Translations under genes and position numbers: made by a program
Notes under the pieces: generated by a model
Seen by the model: only the letters and a program-made list of their open reading frames with translations
Told to the model about the DNA's origin: nothing
The model's database searches: none
Source: JAQBGV01 sp032128395
GTDB lineage: Bacteria > Planctomycetota > UBA8108 > UBA1146
Length of the DNA stretch: 64,000 nt
Direction: 5' to 3'
Assembly: GCA_032128395.1 (NCBI GenBank)
Contig: JAQBGV010000071.1
Coordinates: 1-64,000 of the forward strand
Shown: positions 44,752 through 53,470 of the stretch, in pieces
Layout of the letters: every line of letters begins with the position of its first letter
Numbering within the stretch: position 1 is the stretch's first letter

Positions 44752-46473
44752 TTGTCCGGACCGGGAATCGTGGCAATCGGGGCTCTCGCGGCGGTCGGGG
44801 TCCTCCTCGCCGCGGGGACCGCACCCCGCGACCCCGCGACCCTCGTCATCGGGATCGGGACCGATCCGGGGAGCCTGGACCCGGCGCGGGTGACCGGAGT
44901 CCCCGAGGGACGAGTGCTGCGCGCCCTCTTCGAGGGGCTCACGGTCGCGGATCCCGAGACTCTCGAACCACTCCCCGGGGCAGCGTTGCGCTGGGAAGTC
45001 TCCGAGGACCAGCTTCGCTACCGCTTCGATCTGCGCGCAGATCTCCGTTGGTCGAACGGAGAGCCCCTCGGCGCCGACGACTTCCGCTTCGCGTGGCTCC
45101 GTCTCCTCGATCCCGCGGAGGGCTGCCCCTATGCGAGCCTGCTCTGGCCCGTTCGAGGGGCCCGCGCGTTCTCGGAGGGAGAGGGGGCGCGCGATGACGT
45201 GGCGATCGCCGCTCCCGATCGATCGACATTCGTCATCGAACTCGAGCGACCCACCCCGCACTTCCTTTCGCTGACCAGCTACTACCCGCTCTCGCCGGTC
45301 CATCCCCGCAGCGTCGCCGATTCCGGCGGATCCGCGCTCCTCTCGCCGAAGGTGCTGGTCTCGAACGGCCCGTATCGTCTGGAGAGGCGATGGTTGCGCG
45401 ACCGGGTCCGAGTCGAACGAAACCCGTGCTACTGGGATGCATCCACGGTCGTGATCCCACGGATCGACTACCTCGCCGCGGAGTCCCCCACCACCTTGCT
45501 CAACCTCTTCCTCACCGGGGAGGCCGACTGGGTGACGCGAATTCCACGAGACGTGATCCCGACCCTCGCGAGCGACCCCCGATTCAATTCGGTGTACCGA
45601 CCGCAGCCGAATTTCGAGACCGCGTTCTACCGGGTGAACGTCACGCGCCCGCCGCTCGACGACCCGCGCATCCGTCGCGCCCTTTCGCTCGCGCTCGATC
45701 GGGCTGAGCTCTGCGACCGGGTGACGCGGGCGGGTGAGCAGCCGGCGTGGAGTTTCGTCCCGTGGCCTCGCGCCGCGCTGGAACGACTCGCAGGCACGTC
45801 CCCCGCCGCGACCCCGCCTCTGGCCGACTACCAACGCGCGTGCTTCTCCGCCGCCGGCGTCATCGCGGAGTCCGAAGTTCCCCCCGGGGCGTGGGACACC
45901 CTCGGGTACGACCCGCAGGGCGCGCGAACCCTCCTCGCCGAAGCGGGCTATCGGGTTCCCGGCGGAGACGATCCGGGCGCCCCCGCCCTCCCCCCGATCG
46001 AGATCGTCTACAACACTTCGCCCCTCCATCAACGGGTCGCGGAGTGGATCCAGGATGCGTGGCATCGCGAGCTCGGAATCGACGTGCGCATGCGCAATCT
46101 CGAATGGAAGAGCGCGCTCGATGCGCAACGTGCCCTCGACTACGACGTCTCGCGCTCGTCGTGGATCGGCGATTATCTCGACCCGACCGCATTCCTCGAA
46201 GTGTTCGCCACCGGCTCCGGGACGAGCCGGACCGGGTGGTCGGACCCGGAGTTCGACCGATTGCTCGCGGATGCATCGGGGATCCCCGATGGCGAGATCC
46301 GTCGGACACTGCTCTTCGAGGCCGAGCGGATCCTCCTCGAGCGAGGTCCTCTGATCCCTCTCTGGTACGGGGTCACCACCTCGCTCGTCTCGCCTCGGAT
46401 CGAGGGGATGGGGCGGAACGCGCTCGACCAACAGTGGCCCAAACGGCTGAGGCTGAGGGAGACCGAAGAGTGA
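44752..46473 (+). CDS. Peptide-binding protein (OppA-like SBP family 5), set 2
   Basis: 573 residues from TTG at 44752, preceded by GGAAGGAG; an in-frame ATG at 44653 would add 33 residues but spoil the signal peptide. Signal sequence IVAIGALAAVGVLLAAG, then IGIGTDPGSLDPARVTGVPEGRVLRALFEGL, the classic OppA opening, and VNVTRPPLDDPRIRRALSLALDR. The OppA-type order suggests oligopeptides. It is divergent from the HEAT lipoprotein. The two permease genes follow with 4-bp overlaps; no ATPase follows. Confidence 0.92.
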   Translation: MSGPGIVAIGALAAVGVLLAAGTAPRDPATLVIGIGTDPGSLDPARVTGVPEGRVLRALFEGLTVADPETLEPLPGAALRWEVSEDQLRYRFDLRADLRWSNGEPLGADDFRFAWLRLLDPAEGCPYASLLWPVRGARAFSEGEGARDDVAIAAPDRSTFVIELERPTPHFLSLTSYYPLSPVHPRSVADSGGSALLSPKVLVSNGPYRLERRWLRDRVRVERNPCYWDASTVVIPRIDYLAAESPTTLLNLFLTGEADWVTRIPRDVIPTLASDPRFNSVYRPQPNFETAFYRVNVTRPPLDDPRIRRALSLALDRAELCDRVTRAGEQPAWSFVPWPRAALERLAGTSPAATPPLADYQRACFSAAGVIAESEVPPGAWDTLGYDPQGARTLLAEAGYRVPGGDDPGAPALPPIEIVYNTSPLHQRVAEWIQDAWHRELGIDVRMRNLEWKSALDAQRALDYDVSRSSWIGDYLDPTAFLEVFATGSGTSRTGWSDPEFDRLLADASGIPDGEIRRTLLFEAERILLERGPLIPLWYGVTTSLVSPRIEGMGRNALDQQWPKRLRLRETEE

Positions 46474-47390
46474 CCGCCCTCATCCTGCGCCGGATGCTCT
46501 GGCTGGTCCTGACCCTCTGGGCGGTTTTCACCGTCACGTTCTTCCTGATGCGCGCGGTGCCGGGGGGACCCTTCGATGAAGAACGCGCTCCTCCCGCCGC
46601 CGTGCAGGCCGCCATCGAAGCCCGTTATCGCCTCGACGAGCCCCTCCTCGTTCAGTACGTCCACCACCTCGGGGGTGCGTTCCACGGGGACCTGGGACCG
46701 AGCTACCGGCTCGTCGACTACACCGTGGTCGAGGTGATCGCGGAGGGATTGCCTCGGAGTCTCCTCCTCGGCGGGCTCGCACTCGCGCTCGCGCTCGCGA
46801 TGGGGGTCGGGGCTGGAGCGGCGGCCGCAGCAGCCCCGGGGAGCCGGACCGATACCGTGGTGATGGCGATCGCGACACTCGGACTGGCGCTCCCGAACTT
46901 CGTGATCGCCTCGGGTCTGGTGTTGTTGGTGTCGTTCGTCCTCGGCGTCCTTCCCGCCGCCGGCTGGGGAGGGGCTCGACATCTCGTTCTGCCGTCGATC
47001 TGTCTCGCACTTCCGTATGCGGCATCGATCGCTCGGCTCGCGCGCACCGGCCTCCTCGAGATGATGAGCGAGGACTTCATCCGCACCGCGCGCGCGAAGG
47101 GATTGTCGCGTCGCCAGGCTCTCTGGCGTCACGCGCTGCGACCCGGCCTGATCCCCGTGGTCAGCTACCTCGGTCCGGCCGCAGCGGGGATCCTCACCGG
47201 ATCACTCGTCATCGAGCAGGTCTTCGCCATCCCCGGGATCGGAAGTCACTTCGTCCAAGCGGCACTCAATCGCGACTACCCGCTCTCGATGGGAGTGGTG
47301 CTCCTGTACACCCTGCTCGTCTCCTCCTTCAACGTGCTGGTCGACCTCGCGGTGCGACTGCTCGACCCGCGGGCGCAGGTGCTCGGGTGA
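46470..47390 (+). CDS. Peptide ABC permease (OppB type), set 2
   Basis: 306 residues, GTG overlapping the binding-protein stop. Standard OppB: ILRRMLWLVLTLWAVFTVTFFLMRAVPGGPF, six helices and the EAA loop DFIRTARAKGLSRRQALWRHALRPG. Length is normal. Its stop overlaps the start of the next permease. It needs a partner permease, which is frameshifted here, and ATPases encoded elsewhere. Confidence 0.95.
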   Translation: MTALILRRMLWLVLTLWAVFTVTFFLMRAVPGGPFDEERAPPAAVQAAIEARYRLDEPLLVQYVHHLGGAFHGDLGPSYRLVDYTVVEVIAEGLPRSLLLGGLALALALAMGVGAGAAAAAAPGSRTDTVVMAIATLGLALPNFVIASGLVLLVSFVLGVLPAAGWGGARHLVLPSICLALPYAASIARLARTGLLEMMSEDFIRTARAKGLSRRQALWRHALRPGLIPVVSYLGPAAAGILTGSLVIEQVFAIPGIGSHFVQAALNRDYPLSMGVVLLYTLLVSSFNVLVDLAVRLLDPRAQVLG

Positions 47391-48350
47391 AGGGGCAGAC
47401 TCGCGGTCGGAGTCCGGGAGCGCGGGCGTGGCGGCGATTGTGGCGACGCCGCACGACTCGGTTCGCCGGCGGGATCCTCCTCGGGATCGGTCTGCTCGCG
47501 ACGGTGACTCCGTGGCTCCCGCTCGCTTCACCGAGAGCAGTGCGCGCGGAGTTGGCGGGCGTGCCACCCAATCTCGAGTCGGCCCCCACGGAGGTGCAGA
47601 TCCCCCCGGTGCGGCGCGCGCTCTTCGGAGACTTCTCGCTCCCCCCACTGTGCGGGAGGGACGCTCTCGGGAGGGACCTGCTCGCCCGCATCTTGTGGGG
47701 TGCGAGGATCTCACTGCTCACCGCGGTGGCTGCCGCACTCGTCTCGCTGGCGATCGGGGTCACTTGGGGTGCGATCGCCGGCTATTGCGGAGGCTTCATC
47801 GACGAGGCGATGATGCGCGTCGTCGATCTGCTCTACTCGGTGCCCTTCATCTTCGTGGTGATCTTCTTCGTCACCGTCGCGAGGGGGGTCCGGGCTGGTC
47901 GAGGGAGCGACCGGGAATCTCGTCGTGTTCCTGGTGACCCTCGGGCTCGTGTATTGGTTGACGATGGCGCGGGTCGTGCACGGGCAGGTGACCGCGCTCC
48001 GGAACCGTGAATTCGTCGAGGGTGCCCGCGCTCTCGGCGCCTCGGGCGATCGGATCATCCGGGTTCATCTCCTCCCGAACCTCGCGCCGCTGATCGTCGT
48101 CACACTGACCCTGACGATCCCCCGCATCCTGCTCTTCGAGGCATTCCTGAGTTTTCTCGGACTCGGCGTGGAAGCTCCTTTGGTCAGCTGGGGGACTCTG
48201 TCCCGAGAAGCGTTCGAGGTCCTGACGCCGATCAACACCCCTTGGTGGCTCGTCCTCTTCCCCTCCCTGGCGATCGTCATGACCCTCGGAGCGCTGAATC
48301 ACCTCGGCGATGCGCTCCGCGATGCGATCGATCCCAAAGGTGCCTGCTAA
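47387..48350 (+). pseudogene. Peptide ABC permease (OppC type), set 2, frameshifted
   Basis: The first part (47387-about 47882) encodes an OppC N-terminus with membrane helix, CGRDALGRDLLARILWGARISLL and LLYSVPFIFVVIFFVTVARG. The remainder, from about 47889 in the next frame, gives GSGLVEGATGNLVVFLVTLGLVYWLTMARVVHGQV, an intact EAA loop (EFVEGARALGASGDRIIRVHLLPN) and DALRDAIDPKGAC. The junction is a run of six Gs at 47883-47888; removing one G yields a continuous protein of about 320 residues. This is a sequencing or assembly error, a recent mutation, or slippage. All motifs are otherwise intact and the flanks look under selection. Confidence 0.88.
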
Positions 48351-48483
48351 AGCGAACCGATTTTTGCGTAGCATCGGCAGCCCTCCGATTCCACCGCTCG
48401 ACCCGCTGCTTCCATGGGCTCTGGTGGCGTAGAATCCTACCTGGCGGCAACACGGGCCACCGCGCACTCGGGAAGGAACTCCC

Positions 48484-51400
48484 ATGCATGAGAATCTGGA
48501 TCGACTCGATCGCGGCACTCACGGCAACGCTGCGGTGGTCGTAGTCGCCGCGGTCCTCCTCATCGGTTGCCTCGTAGCGGTCCTTCTGCTCCGCACAGCA
48601 GAGCTCTCCCGTCTCGCACCGAGTGCGGGTGAGACTCCCATCGCCGAAGAGTCGACGAGGGAGGGGCCGGTCTCGCCGGGGACCGAGATCCCCGACCTCG
48701 ATCCGGCTCCGGCCACCGCCGAGGCGACCGAACCGACCCTCGAGCCTCCTTCCCTGTTCCATGGAACCGTGACGACCCCGGAGGGCGCACCCATCGAGGG
48801 AGCACACGTGCGCTCCCTCGGCTTCCTACCCGCCGCTCGTGTGCATCAAGTGATCGGGGATGAAGTCCTCTTGGTCCCCGCCGACCCCGCCGGCCCCAGA
48901 GCGGCCGAGGCCACGATTCTCGCGGCACCGATGGTGACGACCGATGCCGAGGGTACGTTCGAACTCCCCGGTGATGCGGGAGGCTCTCTCCTGATCTCCG
49001 CCGAGGGGTTCGCGCCGCTCCTGGTGCAGCTGGGGCGGTTCGATGGAATCGACGTCGCGTCGATCGACCATGCCGCGGAACTCCGGGATGCGCTCGTCCG
49101 CACGCGCGAACGAGAGTACGTCCTGACCCCCGCGACGCTGATCACCGGGACGGTGACCTCCCGGATCGACGGGAGCCCCGCGGTCGGGGTCGAGGTGATC
49201 GCGATGGAGAACCACGAGGGGGGGATCCTCGGCATGGCGATGGCGGGGCTGCTGAGCGAGACGCGGGCTCGAGTGAACGCGGAAGGGACGTATGGGATCT
49301 GGATCTCGGACTCCGGGGAGTACCAAGTCGGGGCGCGTTCCGGCGTCAGCGAATTTGCCCCGATTCCCGTGAGCCGGTGGACCCGGCAACTCGTGGAGCG
49401 GGGAGATCTCTCGCACCGGATCGACTTCGTGGTCTCACCGGGAGGAGTGATCGAGGGTCGCCTGATCTCCGGCCGGCAGTTCCCGATCACGGCCGGAACG
49501 GTCGGCGTCCTGCCCGATCTCCAACTCACCGAGCTGGCGAGTGCCTCGATGAGCGGGGAGCTCGACCCTCGACGGATGGATGTCGGTGAAGATGGCTCGT
49601 TCCGGATCGGCGGACTTCCCCTCGGGAGGGCGTACCGAGTGATGGCGGAGGCGGCGGGTCATGCCCACGCGAACGCCGTCACTCGAGAACTGACCGAGGT
49701 CGATCCCTACGCCTTCGTCGAGGTGAACCTCGTTCGAGGATCCACGATCTCCGGAACCGTGATCATCGAGTCCGGCGAACCCGCCCCGGGGGTGCAGGTT
49801 CGCCTCGCCGCGGACCTGCAGACCCTGATGAAGGGTGGGTTCGCCGCCGCCGCTTCCGCCGCGGTCGAACCCACGGTCTCCGGCGACGATGGGAGCTTCA
49901 CGCTCGAGCATATCTCCGCCGGGGAGTATCGCCTGCTCGCAGGGAAGGATGAGATGGACTTCAACCCGTTCGCTCCGGCGATGGGCGAAGCGGTCGAAGT
50001 CGATGGCGAAAGTGATCTCAGCGGCGTCGTGCTCGTCACCGCCCCCTCGTTCGAAGGATTTCGCGGCGACTTGACCGGGCGTGTCGTCGATGGGGAGGGA
50101 CGTCCCCTCGCCGGAGTCACAGTCAAGATCACCGGCAACAGTGAAACCACGGCCGAGGGAGCTCCCGTCGCGGTCTCTGGGAGTTTGGTCTCGACGCAAA
50201 GTGTCGATGATCCCGAGCTCGTGCTGGTGACCGATCGCAGCGGTGCCTTCGATGCCCCCGGGATGGCGTTCGAGGGCGCGATGATCGAGGTGACCCTCGC
50301 CACCTACGCCTCCGAGTTCGAGGTCCTCGCCGCAGGACAGACCGAGGTCGAGATCGTTCTCGAGGCGGTCGGCGTGGTGCGAGGACGAGTGGTGCTCGCC
50401 GATGGCAGCGCCCCTACGGTTCCTTTCCGCGTCGTGGCCGAGCTGGTCGGCGAATCCGCGGGCGGGTTCCAGGAGCAGATCGCCCAGATGGTCGGTGGCG
50501 ACCGCGGCGAAGGCGATGCGGGGAACGAGGATGGCACCTTCGAGTTGACCGAGGTGCCGATCGGACTCGTCGAGATCGTCGCCCGTGCCCCCGGCCTCGC
50601 TCCCGCTCGTTCGAATCCACTTCAAGTCCAGCCTGGATCGGAGATCACCGGCGTCGTGCTCGTTCTCACCCGAGGCGCATCGATCTTCGGGCAGGTGGTG
50701 GATCCGGATGGCACCCCGCTCGGCGGGGCGAAGATCTTCTGCCTCCCCTCGCGGAAGGCGTCCGCGCTCAACGATTTGATGGCACGGATGCTCCCCGCCC
50801 TCGCCGGCGGGGAGGCCGGGGTCGTCACCGGGTCCGATGGCTCCTACGTCCTCTCCCATCTCGAGCCCGGCGAGTATCTCATCCGGGCGGTGCACGAGTC
50901 CTTCGCCCGAAGCGAACCGGCGCACATCACTGTACGATCGGAGGAGGAGAAGGGCGCCCCTGCGATCGCGATGTTGCTCGGCGGCGTCGTCGAGGGGGTC
51001 GTCCTCCGATCCGGGACCCCGTCGCCGGGGATGATGGCCCAGATCTTCTCCGGCGGAACGTTCCAGCAAGCGATGACCGACGCCGAGGGTGCGTTCCGGT
51101 TCGAGAACCTGCCGGACGGTGAACACGCGCTGATGTTCATGGACCTGGCGAACGCGATGCGCCCCGGCGGCGGGAGCGGCATCCGCACTCGAACCGTCGA
51201 GGTGGGAGCGGGGGAGACGACCACCCTCGAGATCGCCTTCGGCACCGGGCAGACGGTGCGCGGCACGGTCGAGAATCATCCGGGTGGGGCGATGCGAATG
51301 GTCACGCTTCGGCGACCGGGCGGACCGGCCCCCGAGGAGATGGATCCTCTCGACATGGAGGCGGCCGTGGTCAGCGCCCGTTACCAGATCGGCATGGCGA

Positions 51401-51585
51401 TGCTCGGGCCAGACGGCGAGTTCGCGATCGCGGACATCGAACCGGGAGAGTACATCCTCGAGATCCCCGCGCTGCCGGATGACCCGACCGACCTGCAGGC
51501 GTACCAGGAGATGGATCGAACGCCGCTCCACCGGGAGACGATCACGGTGAGGGAGAGCGATGTGACCCTGAGCATTCGGTTGTAG
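48484..51585 (+). CDS. Large membrane-anchored protein of repeated carboxypeptidase-regulatory-like domains
   Basis: 1033 residues, ATG with AAGGA 7 nt upstream. A membrane helix or signal at about 16-37 (containing LIGC, possibly a lipobox) is followed by a Pro/Glu-rich linker (about 45-90) and then seven or eight beta-sandwich units of about 80-110 residues. Each carries the carboxypeptidase-regulatory pattern: G-x-V-x-x-x-x-G-x-P-x-x-G-V near its start and D-G-x-F-x-x-x-x-x-x-P-G-E-Y later (GRVVDGEGRPLAGVTVKITG, DGSYVLSHLEPGEYLI). No enzyme domain is visible. It is likely a structural or adhesive surface protein. Confidence 0.85.
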   Translation: MHENLDRLDRGTHGNAAVVVVAAVLLIGCLVAVLLLRTAELSRLAPSAGETPIAEESTREGPVSPGTEIPDLDPAPATAEATEPTLEPPSLFHGTVTTPEGAPIEGAHVRSLGFLPAARVHQVIGDEVLLVPADPAGPRAAEATILAAPMVTTDAEGTFELPGDAGGSLLISAEGFAPLLVQLGRFDGIDVASIDHAAELRDALVRTREREYVLTPATLITGTVTSRIDGSPAVGVEVIAMENHEGGILGMAMAGLLSETRARVNAEGTYGIWISDSGEYQVGARSGVSEFAPIPVSRWTRQLVERGDLSHRIDFVVSPGGVIEGRLISGRQFPITAGTVGVLPDLQLTELASASMSGELDPRRMDVGEDGSFRIGGLPLGRAYRVMAEAAGHAHANAVTRELTEVDPYAFVEVNLVRGSTISGTVIIESGEPAPGVQVRLAADLQTLMKGGFAAAASAAVEPTVSGDDGSFTLEHISAGEYRLLAGKDEMDFNPFAPAMGEAVEVDGESDLSGVVLVTAPSFEGFRGDLTGRVVDGEGRPLAGVTVKITGNSETTAEGAPVAVSGSLVSTQSVDDPELVLVTDRSGAFDAPGMAFEGAMIEVTLATYASEFEVLAAGQTEVEIVLEAVGVVRGRVVLADGSAPTVPFRVVAELVGESAGGFQEQIAQMVGGDRGEGDAGNEDGTFELTEVPIGLVEIVARAPGLAPARSNPLQVQPGSEITGVVLVLTRGASIFGQVVDPDGTPLGGAKIFCLPSRKASALNDLMARMLPALAGGEAGVVTGSDGSYVLSHLEPGEYLIRAVHESFARSEPAHITVRSEEEKGAPAIAMLLGGVVEGVVLRSGTPSPGMMAQIFSGGTFQQAMTDAEGAFRFENLPDGEHALMFMDLANAMRPGGGSGIRTRTVEVGAGETTTLEIAFGTGQTVRGTVENHPGGAMRMVTLRRPGGPAPEEMDPLDMEAAVVSARYQIGMAMLGPDGEFAIADIEPGEYILEIPALPDDPTDLQAYQEMDRTPLHRETITVRESDVTLSIRL

Positions 51586-51602
51586 GGGCTCGCCCCGACT
51601 TC

Positions 51603-52487
51603 CTACTCCTTCATCCGAGGATCGAACGCATCGCGCAGTCCGTCGCCGAAGAGGTTGAAGCCGAGCACCGTGGCACTGATCGCGAGCCCCGGCAGGACCC
51701 CCATCCACGGCATCACCGGCCAGTGCTCCTTCGAGTCGACGAGCATCCGGCCCCATGACGGGGACGGCGGCGGGAGGCCGATCCCGAGGAAGCTCAGACC
51801 CGCCTCCGCGAGGATGTTTCCGGCGATCATCAGGGTCGCGACCACGACGATCGGTCCCATGCAGTTCGGAAGGATGTGCCTCAGGAGGATTGCGGGGTTC
51901 GATTGACCGAGAGCGCGTGCGGCGAGGACGTACTCCGTATCGCGCAGCGAGATCACCTGACCTCGCACGATGCGTGCGACCCCGGGCCATCCCACCAGCC
52001 CGAGCGCCGCGAAGATGATCACTTCCGTCGGTTTCTCGAAGACCGCGAGGATGCCGATCGCGAGCAGAAGGCTCGGGAAAGCGAAGAAGGTGTCGGTCAA
52101 CCGCGAGATGAGCCAATCGGTCGCCCCGGAGACGTACCCGGCAATCGCGCCGAGGAGCACGCCGATGAAGACCGCGACGCCAGTTCCCACCACTCCGACC
52201 CGGAGCGAGATTCCAGCCCCGTAGATCAATCGGGAGAGCACGTCGCGGCCGAGTTCATCGGTCCCCAGCAGGTGCTTCCCCGTGGTGAACGGCGCGACCT
52301 GCCACGACTCTGCGCTCTGGTACTGCTCCTTGAAGGAGTGAGGTGCGAACAAACCGGGGAGCAGACCGACGACGACGACGATCCCGACCACGCCCAGCCC
52401 GACGATCGCGAGTCGGTTCTTCCGGAGGCGTCGCATGGCGAGCCGGGTCGGGGAGCGTCCCGCGATCCTCTTTTCAACCGCGGCCAT
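51603..52487 (-). CDS. Dipeptide/oligopeptide ABC permease (DppC type), set 3
   Basis: 294 residues from the ATG at 52487 with GAGGG 6 nt upstream; an earlier in-frame ATG at 52514 is possible. Normal DppC: N-terminal helix, KHLLGTDELGRDVLSRLIYGAGISL, and EAA loop YVLAARALGQSNPAILLRHILPN, ending DGLRDAFDPRMKE. It overlaps the preceding permease gene by 14 bp. It ends 17 bp from the end of the 1033-residue protein gene, which converges on it. Confidence 0.94.
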   Translation of the reverse strand: MAAVEKRIAGRSPTRLAMRRLRKNRLAIVGLGVVGIVVVVGLLPGLFAPHSFKEQYQSAESWQVAPFTTGKHLLGTDELGRDVLSRLIYGAGISLRVGVVGTGVAVFIGVLLGAIAGYVSGATDWLISRLTDTFFAFPSLLLAIGILAVFEKPTEVIIFAALGLVGWPGVARIVRGQVISLRDTEYVLAARALGQSNPAILLRHILPNCMGPIVVVATLMIAGNILAEAGLSFLGIGLPPPSPSWGRMLVDSKEHWPVMPWMGVLPGLAISATVLGFNLFGDGLRDAFDPRMKE

Positions 52488-53442
52488 GGCGTACCCTCGG
52501 GTCGAAGAACCCATAGCTCAGGTCGACGAGGAGATTCACGACCACAAAAATCACGGACATGATCAGGATTCCCCCCGTGATCACCATGCGGTCCCGCTGG
52601 ATGATCGAGTCGACGATCGTCCTCCCCAGACCGGGGAGAGCAAAGACCGACTCGGTGAGCACCGCTCCGACGAGCAGGTAGCCGAACGAATTCCCCACCA
52701 CGGTCACGATGGGGATCGCAGCGTTGCGGAGCGCATGCCTGAGAATCACCACTCGCTCCCGCAGCCCCTTGGCCCGCGCGGTGCGCACGTAGTCTTGGGT
52801 CAGCACATCGAGCATGGCGGACCTGGTCAGGCGTGCGATCGTCGCCGAGGAGATCAGGCCGAGCGCAGTACAGGGGAGCGCGAGGGAGCGGACCTGGTCG
52901 AGCCAGCTTGTATTGTGAAAGCCGCTGAACGGCAATTTCAAGAACGGGATGTTCTCGTTCAAGAACGGTACGGCGAAGATGATCATCAGGATCCCGAGCC
53001 AGAACACCGGCATCGAGACCCCGATGATGGCGATCACCATCGACGTGTAGTCGAGCCAGGTGCGACTCCGCACGGCCGAGATGATCCCCGCCCCCACCCC
53101 GAGCATCACCGCGATGAAGATCGATCCGATCGCGAGTCGCAGGGTGAGCCAGAAGGCACCGGTGATCACTTCGGAGACACGCTGCCCGGCCTTGACGTCG
53201 GACTCGCCCAGGTCCCCGTGCAGGAGCACGTTCCCGAGGTAGCGGCCGTACTGGACCATGAAAGGGTCGAGATACCCGTGCTCTCGGTTCCACGCCTCGA
53301 CCATACTCGGATCGGCGTGTTGCCCGAGGCGGATGCGGCCGGGATCTCCCGGGATCAGGGCGTTCAGAGTGAATACGATCAGCGTCACGAGGAGGATCAC
53401 GGGGATCACCCCGAAGAGCCGCTGGACTGCGTAGCTCAGCAA
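52474..53442 (-). CDS. Dipeptide/oligopeptide ABC permease (DppB type), set 3
   Basis: 322 residues. VQRLFGVIPVILLVTLIVFTLNALIPGDP opens a typical DppB; the EAA loop is DYVRTARAKGLRERVVILRHALRN. Six helices. It sits 28 nt after the binding-protein gene and overlaps the DppC-type gene. No ATPase gene is linked on this strand, so the motor must come from another locus. Confidence 0.95.
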   Translation of the reverse strand: MLSYAVQRLFGVIPVILLVTLIVFTLNALIPGDPGRIRLGQHADPSMVEAWNREHGYLDPFMVQYGRYLGNVLLHGDLGESDVKAGQRVSEVITGAFWLTLRLAIGSIFIAVMLGVGAGIISAVRSRTWLDYTSMVIAIIGVSMPVFWLGILMIIFAVPFLNENIPFLKLPFSGFHNTSWLDQVRSLALPCTALGLISSATIARLTRSAMLDVLTQDYVRTARAKGLRERVVILRHALRNAAIPIVTVVGNSFGYLLVGAVLTESVFALPGLGRTIVDSIIQRDRMVITGGILIMSVIFVVVNLLVDLSYGFFDPRVRHGRG

Positions 53443-53470
53443 CGGAGGAACTCGACCTTCATGAACCGGG

